Origin: Abelmoschus esculentus
Taxonomy: Eukaryota > Streptophyta > Magnoliopsida > Malvales > Malvaceae
NCBI GenBank assembly: GCA_035048815.1
Contig: JAUCBN010000026.1
Coordinates: forward strand, 15,883,001-15,947,000
Reading direction: 5' to 3'
DNA: 64,000 nucleotides
A model generated the notes under the pieces. The model had not been told where the DNA came from, did no database searches, and saw only the letters and a list, made by a program, of their open reading frames with translations. The position numbers were made by a program, and so were the translations under genes. Of this stretch, positions 11,401 through 22,691 are shown one piece after another. The first letter of the stretch is position 1. Each line of letters starts with the position of its first letter.

Positions 11401-12104
11401 TATGGATTAAATATGCTCTCTTAGCATACCATTACGATCCTCAAATATCCCTCCCCGAACTCTCATCGATCTCTCTTTACACTCCTCGATTAGTCGAAGT
11501 TGTGAAGGAAAGGCCGAAATGGAATCCGACTGAGTTCTTCAAGCACATTCACCCGAACACACCGTACCTTCATCAGCTACCTTGTAGTTGGGGTGCAGTT
11601 TTCTTCCCCAAGCTTTGGAGGGAATTCTATGTTTATATGAACATGAGATTCACTGAAGATGCAAAAGCAAACCCAGTTCAAATCCCAAAGTCTAGAACAA
11701 ATGGTTGGCAAGCTTCATGGAAGAAGTTCCTCATTGACATGATGTACCTCAGAGGATATGTTAGCCTCTACCCCAATTTCCCGAACCAGGCTAGCTTTTC
11801 CACCAACCATATGGAACCGGGGGCTCACATAAGTGCAAAGGACAACGTTGTTAGGCACGACAAGTCGGATTTCGAAGTCCCGTTGTTGATGCAAGATTTT
11901 AGGTCATTGCTGCCTAATGGAAAATTGCCCCCTGCTTCAAAGCTACCATCACTCAACCTTTTCAACCAACCTGTTTCATTGAAAGGGATAAAAGCAGCCG
12001 GTGCCAAGTTGGGTCAAGATGTTCTAAGATGCGATAATGCCACGGAAATCGTGACGGTCGACCACCTAACCGGTCTGCCACAGCGATGTTCGAAGTTCGT
12101 TTGA
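8412..12104 (+). CDS. Membrane-anchored two-domain glycosyltransferase (GT2-like)
   Basis: Exons 8412-9517, 10316-10986 and 11080-12104 join in frame to a 933-residue protein. It matches, from memory, the plant family described as glycosyltransferase family protein 2 (Arabidopsis AT5G60700/AT5G12260 type), whose substrate is not established. Residues 39-61 form one transmembrane helix after a short basic N-terminus, so a type II Golgi enzyme is likely. The first GT-A-like part follows (VTVLLNHFKRKTLCSQLDSL, then LVYILDDDMIPG at about 260-268, a DxD-type metal site). A second GT-like part begins near residue 597 (LSISIITQNRAQSL) with YGLLLEDDIEVS at about 685. Exon 1 reads past its donor (AG|gtacg) only to a stop at 9584, so splicing there is required. 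The start is the first ATG after the TATA box. The acceptor, nucleotide sugar and product cannot be told from the sequence. Confidence 0.9.
11011..11034. repeat. (AT)12 microsatellite in intron 2
   Basis: A pure AT run inside the 93-bp second intron of the glycosyltransferase gene, just after ACACGCACAC. It makes up about a quarter of this short intron, so length changes could alter intron size. Confidence 0.95.
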
Positions 12105-13773
12105 TCGAAAATCATTTGCTATTTGGTTATTCTTTGTTTCTTTTTCAGAAGGGAAAAAAAAAATGAACATCACCAAATGTAACATTTTTTTTACATAGCT
12201 TTCACTCTGCTGATGTATACAATCACTGGAATCATAAAGAAAAGGGGAAGGAAAACCGTGGAGAACAAAAGTTTAATATGTAATATTTGATAAATACGTA
12301 TTACAATCTTAAAATCTTTGAACAGCTCTTATTAAAAACAAGCATAACGTGATATCAGACTCGAGAATAATATAATATCCACGTCAACGTTACCCATAAA
12401 TCGGATTCTATTATAATTGACGGACCATCTCAAGAACACAATTAATCGTTCGAGGCACTGCTTCATTCGACTCTCTCTCTCTCTCTCTCTCTAAGGACAT
12501 GAAAATGAAGTCAAAACTATTCCAGCCGAATCACGTAATAGCCTTCCACCCCACAGGGTCAGATTTTCCCCTTGCCGACCCATTTTTCTGATTAACATTA
12601 ATTAAGCGAATTAAATCAAATTTGAATTCGGAAAATAATTTATAATTCTGACCCAATCAGTTACAGCCTACAGGTCTTATAGCTAAAAGATTCTCTCCTA
12701 ATAACCTATAAGCTACGGCCTACGGGTGTATTTGACTAGTAAAATTATTTTTGAGGATAAATTTTTTAGAATATAATATTATTTGATATTTTATTGAAAT
12801 TTTTATATTATTTAATTTGATTTATTCGATAAATTATAAGATTATTGTATTTAGTTAAGGATATATAAAATTATATAAAAGTATTTTTTTTAAATTAGTC
12901 ATGTGTATTTTTTAAAATATTTAAATATGTATAACACTATTTAAATATTTAATTAATATTCTAAAAATAAAAATAAAATAAACTATTTATTCTAAAAAAA
13001 TATTAAAAATATTAATACAATTATACCTATTAAAAAGTTACAAGTACAATATATTGGCTAATAAGTGTAAAAACACTACTTGCTTGTTTTAGAAGGTTAC
13101 GATTATAATCATATTTGTTTAATAAGTGTAAAAAAATAATTTTGACTCATAACAAGTGAAATCGAGGATATTTAAGTTTTTTTAATAAATTTTAAATTTA
13201 ATTTTAATAATATTTATAAAAAGAAAAAGGAAAAAATGCTCGAATCTAAAAATCTATAACTAAAAAATATAGACAATATTAACGTATAATTTACATATAA
13301 TACAACTCATACGTAAGCTTTTAAAATCATAATGTCTCAATCTTGTCGTTCAAGCTAAGGCTTCATCCCTAGAAGATTTGTATAAATAATTATGATAATC
13401 ATAAAAAAGCATTCGAATAAAAAGGTTAATATAACTTTTACTACCTAAATTTAACATTCTTGTGCAATGTGGTATCCAATTTTTTTTATGTAATTAGGTA
13501 CTTAAATTTTTTTAATAGTATTCTTAGGTATCTAATTTTTTAAATGGTGCAATTTAATATCCAACTTTTATTTTTATGCAATTAGATATATATTATTTAT
13601 TTTAATTTTACTTCGCATGTAGATTTTTTCCTCTTATGTGTCGCTCCTTCTTTCGTGAGTCGTTTTTTTTATCTTCATCGGTTGATTGGAGAAGTTATAT
13701 CGTAAATCATTTCCATCATGTTATTTGTGGTTTCAACCAATCAGATTTATTCATCATATATTTTTAAGGTAAA
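12105..13773. other. 3' flank and intergenic DNA
   Basis: It begins with the probable 3' UTR of the glycosyltransferase gene. A (CT)11 run occupies 12471-12492. From about 12740 the DNA is extremely AT-rich with no credible reading frame. The stretch near 13425-13600 has repeated wording (ttaggtacttaaa, ttaggtatctaa) typical of a decayed repeat. Confidence 0.5.
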
Positions 13774-14264
13774 TCATCACCTCGATCCGATTATCTATGG
13801 ATCTAATCCAAAAATTTGGATATTTGATCCGATTTTTATTTTTAGATCGAATATTTGATCTAATTTTAATTTTTCTGAATTGGATACGGATCACAATATT
13901 TCAAATTTTAAATTATCCAAAAATTCAATTTTTTATTAATATTAATCTTGTTATATTTAATAATTTATGTTTGCTATATTCAAAAAATTTTTAAAAAAAT
14001 AAAACTTTTATAAATGTGAATCTTATTGAATTTAGTAATTTATTATATTCGAAATTCCAAAATTTTTATAAATACAACCTTTAAATTTAAAAATTAGTTT
14101 AATCAAATTATATTTCTTGATAATCAAATATTCAATATTTAAATATGCGGATATCTGATTTTTTTTCTGAATCATATATAAATCATTATATCATCAATCC
14201 AAAAACTTGAATATCTAAAAATCAAATCGAATTTGATTTAATATCCGACAATAAAAAACCCTAA
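13774..14264 (-). mobile_element. Dispersed element, family 2, copy A
   Basis: About 490 bp whose reverse complement runs parallel to 34432-34933: it starts TTAGGG, then CGGATATTAAATC, a block gatattcaagtttttggat, and ends with ggatc...gatcgag wording. The interior is rich in short WGATC/GGATAT repeats. It has no coding capacity; the short plus-strand open frame inside it is chance. Class undetermined. Confidence 0.55.
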
Positions 14265-15031
14265 CAAATATGCAACACATATTATTCCCTATTTAAAAAA
14301 TATTAGGTACCTAAATAGAAAAAATATTGGGTACACTTTACACATCAACACCAAAGTTAGGTCCTAAACATTATATTATCCCTATAAAAAGAAATAAAAA
14401 TACAAATGTCATTTTTAATATAAATATTAATTAATGACCACACACAAATCTTCAAAGAATGGTCTTTTTCCTTCTGTTTGATTTTTTTTTCATAGAACAT
14501 GATAATTATAGAATTTTATTTGAGTGGAGCAAATAATAGCATGGTATAAATATATTTAATTTTTCTATGAACCATGTTAAACACAATTATCGACCTTCTC
14601 ACTAGTTTGTATTTTTTTGGAACAAAACCATCTTTTTTTTAATATTTTTATAATTTTTGAAAAGATATTTTATTATTTTAGTTATATTTTTTAATTATTA
14701 TCGTTAAAATTTAAATGAAAGAATAATAAAAAATTGATATAATGGTTAATAAAAATTTATAAAATTAATTATTTAATTTCTGTTATTTATTAAATTAACT
14801 TTAATTAAAATATACTACTCAAATCAAAATAGATCTTAACAAATCAATAAATATTACGGAATAAAAATTTCGTCCTAGTAAACTTAAAAAAAAGTCAAGA
14901 TTTTTTTAAAAAATTAATTATTATTTTTCGTGAAAATATAAAAATTAAATATTACATAGAAATGCGGAAAAGAGCAAAAAGATGAAAGTACATGATTGGC
15001 TGGATAAATTTATCTGACTTTTACACTTAAA
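14265..15031. other. Intergenic, AT-rich
   Basis: I see no gene, RNA or defined repeat here. Confidence 0.5.
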
Positions 15032-15503
15032 AAGGTTAAATTAAAAAAAGTCACTTAATTATGAATAATGTTATATTTAGATCATTTATTTATTAAAAAA
15101 TATTTTTATGTCCCTTAATTATAAGTAAGATTGTATTTAGGTTATCCAATTAATAAAAGTTATATTTAGATCACTCAATTATAGATAAATTTATATTTAA
15201 AAAAAAGTATCTATTTGTATATTAAATTAATTAATAATTTTAAATAAAATACTCCGATATTAACGAGGGATATGCAAGTGATTTGTAAGAATAATGATCA
15301 AATTGATATTCTTTTTTTAAATATGACAGGTAACTTAACTATAAACTTACCCATAATCGAGTGATCCAAATATAATCTTTAATAATTGGGTGACCCAAAT
15401 TTAATTTTATTCATAATGAGTGACTTAAATGTATCTTTTTATAATTAGGTTACCAAAATATAACTCTATATATAATTGAATGACATTTGTTGTAGTTTAC
15501 CCT
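15032..15503. mobile_element. Fold-back element beside the EDR2-like promoter
   Basis: Two inverted arms of about 165 bp (15035-15200 and 15340-15503) are made of repeated wording such as tcacttaattata / tataattgaatga and atatttagatcac / gtgatccaaatata. The ends are diverged (aggttaaattaa against the inverse of agggtaaactac). A related one-armed stretch lies at 52525-52705. The right end is only about 70 bp from the TATA box of the next gene. Confidence 0.55.
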
Positions 15504-15571
15504 ATTTAACGAAAAAACTAAAGGGCAATAAAGTAATTGCAAGTCCTAAAGATTCGCCTGTCAATCTTTGT

Positions 15572-15579
15572 CTTATATA
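15572..15579 (+). promoter_or_regulatory. TATA-like box for the EDR2-like gene
   Basis: CTTATATAG, about 270 bases before the start codon at 15843, in a region that turns less AT-rich. It would give a leader of about 235 bases containing an A-rich stretch (15606-15635). Confidence 0.4.
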
Positions 15580-15842
15580 GTTCCGTCTCAGTTTTGGTAA
15601 ACAAACAGAAGAAAAAAAAAAGTGAAAAAAAAGGAGCGAATGAAATCAATAGTTTTTTTCTTCTTTAAAGAAGAGATTTACTAATCTCATCACTCCAAAA
15701 TAAAAGAAAGAAATATTTAAAAAGATGGATTCTCTTGCACTCCGTTAATGGGAATCAAAGGATCAAAGCATCATCTAATATCCATTACAGTTGTTTAATT
15801 CTCTGTTTGGCAAAGAATTTTTGAGGTAAAAAAAGAGGGAAA

Positions 15843-18800
15843 ATGGCTGGTTCGCAGAGCGGAGATTTGAAAATGGAAGGATGGCTGTATATAATACGTT
15901 CGAATCGGATTGGATTACAGTACTCGAGGAAACGTTACTTAGTTCTTGAAGATCATCTTCTTAATTGCTTCAAATCTATGCCTGTTTCAAATCTCCAGGT
16001 CACTTCTCTCTTTTTTTGTTTCATTTAAGTAATGTTTAAGCTTTAATTTCTTTCTTTTTTTGTTCGTTTAGAAGCTTATCTTGCTACTTTTATTGATCGA
16101 TGACTGGAGATTAGAAGGAAATAATGGCATTGAATTGATTATGATTTGTATTTGTTTACTTGATGACTATTTTAGTTATTAATTTTGGATTAGTTGAATA
16201 TATTTTATTAAATTTATTGCAAAGACGTTTTCTGGTAGAGTAATAAGTATGACTACTCTTATAAGGATAGGAAACCAGAGAGAACTTCTTAAGAATATGT
16301 GTTATATTTTTATTTATTTATTAGTTGATTTTCTTTGCTCGTTATACTCTTTTTGTAGTTTTTCTTTCAATCGAGCAGTTGAAATTGTGTTGGCACTTTT
16401 GTTATTTTGGATCAGAGATAGAACTGTTTATAGACAAATTGAATCGGGAGAAAATGTACGGACTACAGTCAACTCTGTGTCAGGAATATTTAACTTTAGG
16501 CATTCATATGTCATAGTCTTTATAGTTTAATCTTTTGTTATTATAGAAAATTGATCTGATTTAACGGTAATCATAAGCAAAACAAATCTTAGCTTATTAT
16601 TATTATGACCTTTTCTCTAGAGATACCAAAGGATAAGCAGATATTTAAATCTTGGATATGTTGGATGCCACCATTTTAGGGTGGCTGAATGAACCAACTT
16701 AGCTAGATCAACGTGTTAGCTTTAATTTGAGCATAATTTGTGATGTTGCGAGTCTTTGCTTTAGGTGGCTTAACTTCCTTGAAATAATAACCAATGATGA
16801 ATGATCCAGCTATGGAGTACTCCTTTTCTTGCTGTCACAATTCTTGTTTACCTTTGGGAAATTATATTTAATGAACGAATACTTAGCGATGTTAAGAAGT
16901 TTTTAGTTTCACACTCATTTTGAGTTAATGATCTTTTGTCTATAATTTATAGTTTCACAGTTGCAGGCTGTTTTTTTTACTGGTTTGACGATTTTTTGGG
17001 GCGAAAGAGCTAAACCTTGATTCTTTTTCAGGAACAAGGTAGAAGCGCAATAATTGATTCCAGCATTCGAGTTACAGATAATGGGAGGGAGAGCATTCAC
17101 AGAAAAGTATGTGAATAATTTGTCATTTACTTGGGTGGTGGTAAATTTTCTGGTTTATATGTCTATTTAAGCCAGTGAACCCTCTGTAATGACAATTATT
17201 TGTTTGATGTTGTAGGTATTCTTTATATTCACCCTTTATAATAGTTCCAATCACAATGATCAACTTAAGGTGAGGCAAATATTTCACAAAAAGATTGTTA
17301 GTCATTATCTATCATGCTTTCACCGTAATGTATGAGATGGAATCTAAATTTATAGCTAGGAGCCAGTAGTCCTGAAGAAGCAGCCAGATGGATTCATTCT
17401 TTTAAGGAAGCAGCCTTAAAGGTGCTGAACCGCTTCTTCTTGTTACTGGACATCATAAGTTTTGGATATAAGATGGGATGAGACTGAGACTTGATTGTAT
17501 GTATGCAGGGTGGTTCATACCCTGGAAATGATGTAGCTTGTTCAAAGAGTAGATGGCAGTCCTTCAGGTATAATAATGAGTCAACTTTCCAGCATTGATA
17601 TTCAACAATAAGAAAAAAAAAATTAAACAAATATCTTGATATCTTCTTCCATTTTGATGTCTGTTCATCCATATGCCTGTATGCGATTTGGTTTCTTTTG
17701 AGATTGCTTGAATAACTTGAGTTGGATATGTTTGGAATATTTTATAGTAATGATTGTCAGAGTCAACGATGCTCGTTCTTTTTGACTATTAATTTAAATT
17801 TATATCCCATTACTATATATCAATTTCTTAGAAAGATTCTGTGCATGCAGATTTAGTCCCAGTAATGCAAACCACGATAACTCTATCGACTGGACTCTTT
17901 GTTCGTCTATAAAGACGGACAGAGGGACATCTGATGTTGTAGCACCATCACCTTGGACAATCTTTGGCTGTCAAAATGGTGAGTACAAAAAATATATATC
18001 TGGGATTTTTGAGAGTGCAATAGTTTTTTGTCTAAGCCTGTGAGTGCAATGCAGGTCTTAGACTGTTTAAAGAAGCTAAAGATAGGGATTCTCATGGAAA
18101 GGTTAGTAACTTTGGTTCACAGGTCAATTGTTCCATGGAATAGCATTTTGACTTTGTGTTTACTCCTCTCTCTCCATTTTCAGTGGGACGACCATCCTGC
18201 AATCATGGCTGTGGGAGTCGTAGATGGAACTTCAGAAGCCATTTTCCAGACACTCATGTCTCTTGGACCCTCAAGATCGGAGTAAGCTGCCAAGTACTTT
18301 GTATTTTTCTTGGCTCTTATACCCTATTTCAAGAGTCATGGTTTGATTTCAACCCCAAGGGGTACTTTAATTCTACGCATATTTGCAATTGTAGTAAATC
18401 TAGCTGTGATTCATTGGAACAGATTGCATTGTTATTGTTGTTTTCGCAGGATTGCATTGTTATTGTTGTTTTCGCAGGGGACAACTTTTTATGTTCCGTT
18501 AGAGCTTATGACTCATTAAATTTTTAATGGAGTGGAAATGCGAACTTAAGTTTGATGCATGATAGGAACTGAAACCATGTAATCTTAACCTTTTTAATGT
18601 GAACTTTCACTCTTTCTAAAAATACTTAATACACCTAGTTTAATAGCTACACAAACCATAAGAAAAAAATCTACATTATGAAGACAACATGATGCATAAA
18701 TTTGGCTTCTGTATTTGGTCCTTTGCAATTCATCTATTTGATTTTAAATTATTAGTACTGCTTTGATGCTCTCTTGTGCATCCTAATTTTGTTCATCTAG

Positions 18801-21800
18801 CAGTGTATTTTGCATTTTATGAAATGTTTCTAGAGCCAAGAGTAACTTTGCAAATTGTCTTGCAGATGGGACTTCTGTTTCTACAAGGGTAGTGTGGTTG
18901 AGCATCTTGATGGTCATACTGATATTGTTCACAAGCAGCTATGTAGTGATTGGTTACCTTGGTCAGATCCAAAATTCCGATTAAGACAAAATGTTCTGCA
19001 AGACAGAGGTTTCTGTTTATATATTTTCACTGTGTAATTATACTTGCAGGGGAATGAAACGAAGGGATCTCTTGTTGCGGCGCTATTGGAGAAGAGAAGA
19101 AGATGGAACATATGGTATCAATTACTTTTAGGAATTCTCAAAAATTCTATTCAGAAGTCAGAGCCCAGTTTAGTTAAAAACTCACTTCTTTTGGATGGTA
19201 TTGTCACAGTTATTCTCTACCACTCGGTGTTTCACAAGAAGTGCTCCCCACAGAAAAGCTATGTCCGTGCCACCCTTAAAAGTAATGTATGCCTAAAATA
19301 TATAAATAAAAGAGATCTTTCTGAGTTCTCTAAATCTGGTGTTATACCTTAAATCCTTAATAAGAGTATTTACGGTGCATGAACTGTTTTCAGTTTTATT
19401 TATCATGCAAGAGTTTCTTTTTTCTTAGTATCCCTTGTGTCCATGAACACATGCACATTTACTGGTGTTTGTGTGTGTTTGAATGTGGAAACATCCTGTG
19501 ACTTCTCATTTAAATACTGCTGATAAATGCTTGTTTGGTTAATTTATTTTGTTTTGATCAGCTTGATCATTGCCCTTATATACTGCACTGCAAAACTTGT
19601 GCGATGTGGAATATGATGCACACTTAACATCTTTTTAAAGAAAAGGGAATAGTATTGATATTTAAAAAAATTAGATGTTAATCTACCAGTTTAATGTTTG
19701 GTATTTGCAGGTGGTGGATACGTCATATCTCCAGTTACTGAAGGAAAACACTCAGTTGTTAAGCACATGCTTGCAATTGATTGGAAATTCTGGAAATCTT
19801 ATCTTCAACCATCTGCAGCCAGATCTATTACCATTCGGATGCTTGAGAGAGTTGCTGGTAATCATATATCCTGTTATCAATTGTGTGATCTATCACCCTA
19901 AAATTGAGCCATTGATATAATCTTATTTATCAGTTCATGTATTGTGTCATTGTGTGTACTCGTGTGTATATGTCTGTTACAAATTTGTGTCATCATTTAA
20001 AGTTATTAACTTTCTAGGAAACTATATCATCTACTTGCAGCATTAAGAGAACTATTCAAAGCAAAACAAGGAAAATATCCTTCTGCTGATCTTTCATCTG
20101 GAGAGTTGATACGGAATGTTAGATTGCATCAGAGTGGAGAGGATGGCATAGTTGATGTGTGTACCCAGATAGATGCTGGGAAAACCAAGGAAAACATGAG
20201 TGTAGCAATGGAAAGGGCACCTTCGGAACACTCAAGTCTGGTAGGCCTTAATGATGCCGCCGATGAATTCTTTGATGTTCCAGAACCATCAGACCATGAT
20301 CAAACAGAAGATGGATGGGCTTCTGACTTTGGTCCTGAGGTATACTCTCAGGTACAACTTACAAGTCATAGTTGCTATCGTTGACTTTTGCATGCAAATG
20401 GATGGGCTTCTGCTATTTCAGTTCTAGTGGCGACATTACTGCTACCCTTGCATTAAATGAGGCCACTACAAGTATAGTGTATTGTCCAACTGATTTTCTC
20501 ACTTATATGTGACTGAAAAACTTTCAGGATATGCGCCAACCAAAGTTATCATCAGCTGCTAGTTTTGTCAAAAAGATACATGATTTTGCAGGTGCTCTAT
20601 ATTTGGATCTATTCACTTCTAATGATTTTTCTTTTCCTTAGGTAGTTATGTAAAGATAAATTGATGATTGCATACAATTCTTCTATTTGCAGTCCAGAAG
20701 AGGGGCTACATGGACTTGCAAGACATCACCAGGGAAGATGGTCTATGTTGCTCCTATGGAAACACTCTTTCTAAGGATCCAACTTGTACATTGCCTTGCA
20801 GTTGGACAGAATCAGAACCCTCCACATTTTTAATTCGTGGGAAGAATTACCTAGAAGATCGTAAGAAGGTATGAAGAATGATGTTTCAGTGTGTGGTTTG
20901 AGGTTAAAGTTGAAGTGTATATCAGAAGTTCCGCTGGTGTGTTCTATGATGGTCTATTGTATTGCTTACTACTTTATCTTCCAGTGAACCCACGTTTTGT
21001 CTCTGATGATGTCTAAATTATTCATTTCCTTCCATGTGTTTTTACCTCTTGGCATGTCTTAGATACAATTAGTTGTAAGGTTTTGTAGTTGTAGGTATCA
21101 TATGTTGATCAGCTTCTAATTGTATGATACTAGATATCTCTATTGAATTCACTTTGGATTTCCTTTTGCATAGCTCCATTTTTAGTTTTCCCACATAAAA
21201 TTTTAACTTCTCGTGTAACCTTTACTCTTGTTTTCTGCTAGTTTAAGGCAAAGGACACATTGATGCAAATGGTCGCAGCAGATTGGTTAAGATCTGACAA
21301 ACGAGAAGATGATCTTGGAGGGCGACCTGGGGGCATTGTCCAGGTTTTCCTTTAATATGTCATTATCTTTTTTGTTATTTGAGATTTTGTGGTCATTGCT
21401 CATGAGTCACCTATAACTCAAGCTGTACTTGATGCATTTTGCAATATGATGCTTGCGAATTGAAAATGAAAATAAATTGCAAGTGTTTATTTTCAGAAAT
21501 ATGCTGCTCGGGGAGGGCCAGAGTTTTTCTTCATTGTAAACATACAGGTACTTGTCTTCCAGTTAATTCTGTTAAGCGGTGTGTATTTCTATCTTCATTC
21601 TCGTCGGTTCTTGAGCATTTAAAATAATTGAATCTTTTAACATGACACAGGTGCCAGGTTCAACTACATATAGCCTGGCGCTATATTATATGATGAGTAC
21701 TCCTGTGGAAGAATCACCCTTGCTACAGAACTTCGTCAATGGGGATGATGCATATAGAAATTCGAGGTTTAAGCTCATTCCATACATATCAAAGGTTGGT

Positions 21801-22691
21801 GCATGCAGTATTTAGTAGTGGCGTTTGAGAATCTAGTTATTCTTGTGTGGAAGTGAACTCTCCAAGGGTTCATCAATAATAATAACCATAAATAGCTTGT
21901 GTTTAAATCCTATTTAAGCATAAGAGGAGGAACATTTATATTTCTACTTGGTATTTCTAAAGAACTTAGGTCTTAAAACGAAACCACTTAAGATTATGAC
22001 TTTTTACTACTTTAAGATATGCTTTGGAAGACATCCTCGTACTAAAGGTCTCTATGTCATATACAACTGGTTAGGGATCATGGATAGTCAAGCAGAGTGT
22101 TGGAAAGAAAGCTTGTCTAATTGGCCAAGCTCTGGAAATTAATTATTTCCATGGGAAGAACTACTTGGAGGTAAGTTTTTTGTACTACTCTACACCTGTC
22201 CCTGTCTATACATGTATATATATATATGTGTGTGTACATGTATATTTAAGCATTTCCCCATTTCAGAAGAATTGGTGTGCTTGAATGGAAAAGAAATACG
22301 TTACTAATTTGTACAAAGCGTATAACATGGCAAGCTAAAATTTTGCAATCATCCTTTCAGCTTGGGATTGACATTGGGTCATCGACAGTGGCAAGAGGCG
22401 TGGTCAACCTTGTGCTTGGCTACCTCAATAATCTGGTTATCGAAATGGCATTCTTGGTACAGGTAAAATCAACCCTATGCAAAACAATGATTGGCATAAA
22501 CCAAAAATGCAAGTAAATTTAAGTGGCTAGAAGATACCTTAACCTCTCTCCTTTATGTATGATCTGAGAGAGTTTTCATTAAATTTTATCATGTGCAGGC
22601 CAATACCGAAGATGAGCTCCCGGAATACCTTCTCGGGACATGCCGGTTGAACCACCTGGATGCTGCAAAATCTGTTCCGGTAAAAGTATGA
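15843..22691 (+). CDS. EDR2L: EDR2-like PH/START/DUF1336 protein
   Basis: 21 exons join in frame to 733 residues: 15843-15998, 17032-17106, 17216-17269, 17356-17421, 17509-17567, 17851-17978, 18055-18101, 18184-18281, 18866-18961, 19050-19114, 19210-19281, 19711-19857, 20041-20351, 20528-20591, 20693-20868, 21242-21343, 21497-21547, 21651-21794, 22075-22170, 22361-22462, 22599-22691. Order: PH domain about 11-115 (MEGWLYIIRSNRIGLQYSRK), START lipid-binding domain about 175-360 (SPWTIFGCQNGLRLFKEA to SITIRMLERVAALRE), an acidic linker, and DUF1336 about 516-725 (PCSWTESEPSTFLIRGKNYL, GSWIVKQSVGKKACLIGQ). It resembles Arabidopsis EDR2-like (AT5G45560) more than EDR2. EDR2 restrains salicylate-dependent cell death at membranes by binding phosphoinositides. 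The same lipid role is inferred here. All key blocks are intact. The donor at 18962 is gtcaga, weaker than the rest. Confidence 0.93.
18422..18477 (+). repeat. Tandem duplication ending in 3' splice-like motif
   Basis: Two exact 28-bp copies (18422-18449 and 18450-18477) in intron 8 of the EDR2-like gene. Each ends ttgttttcgcag, a pyrimidine-rich tract followed by AG, about 390 bases before the acceptor actually used at 18865. Confidence 0.9.

Noticed and set aside
18962..19049. Exon 9 extension in the EDR2-like gene (extra coding after LPW)
   Set aside because: Reading through gives a stop at 19036 and breaks the family sequence; using the gtcaga donor restores LPWGMKRRD in frame.
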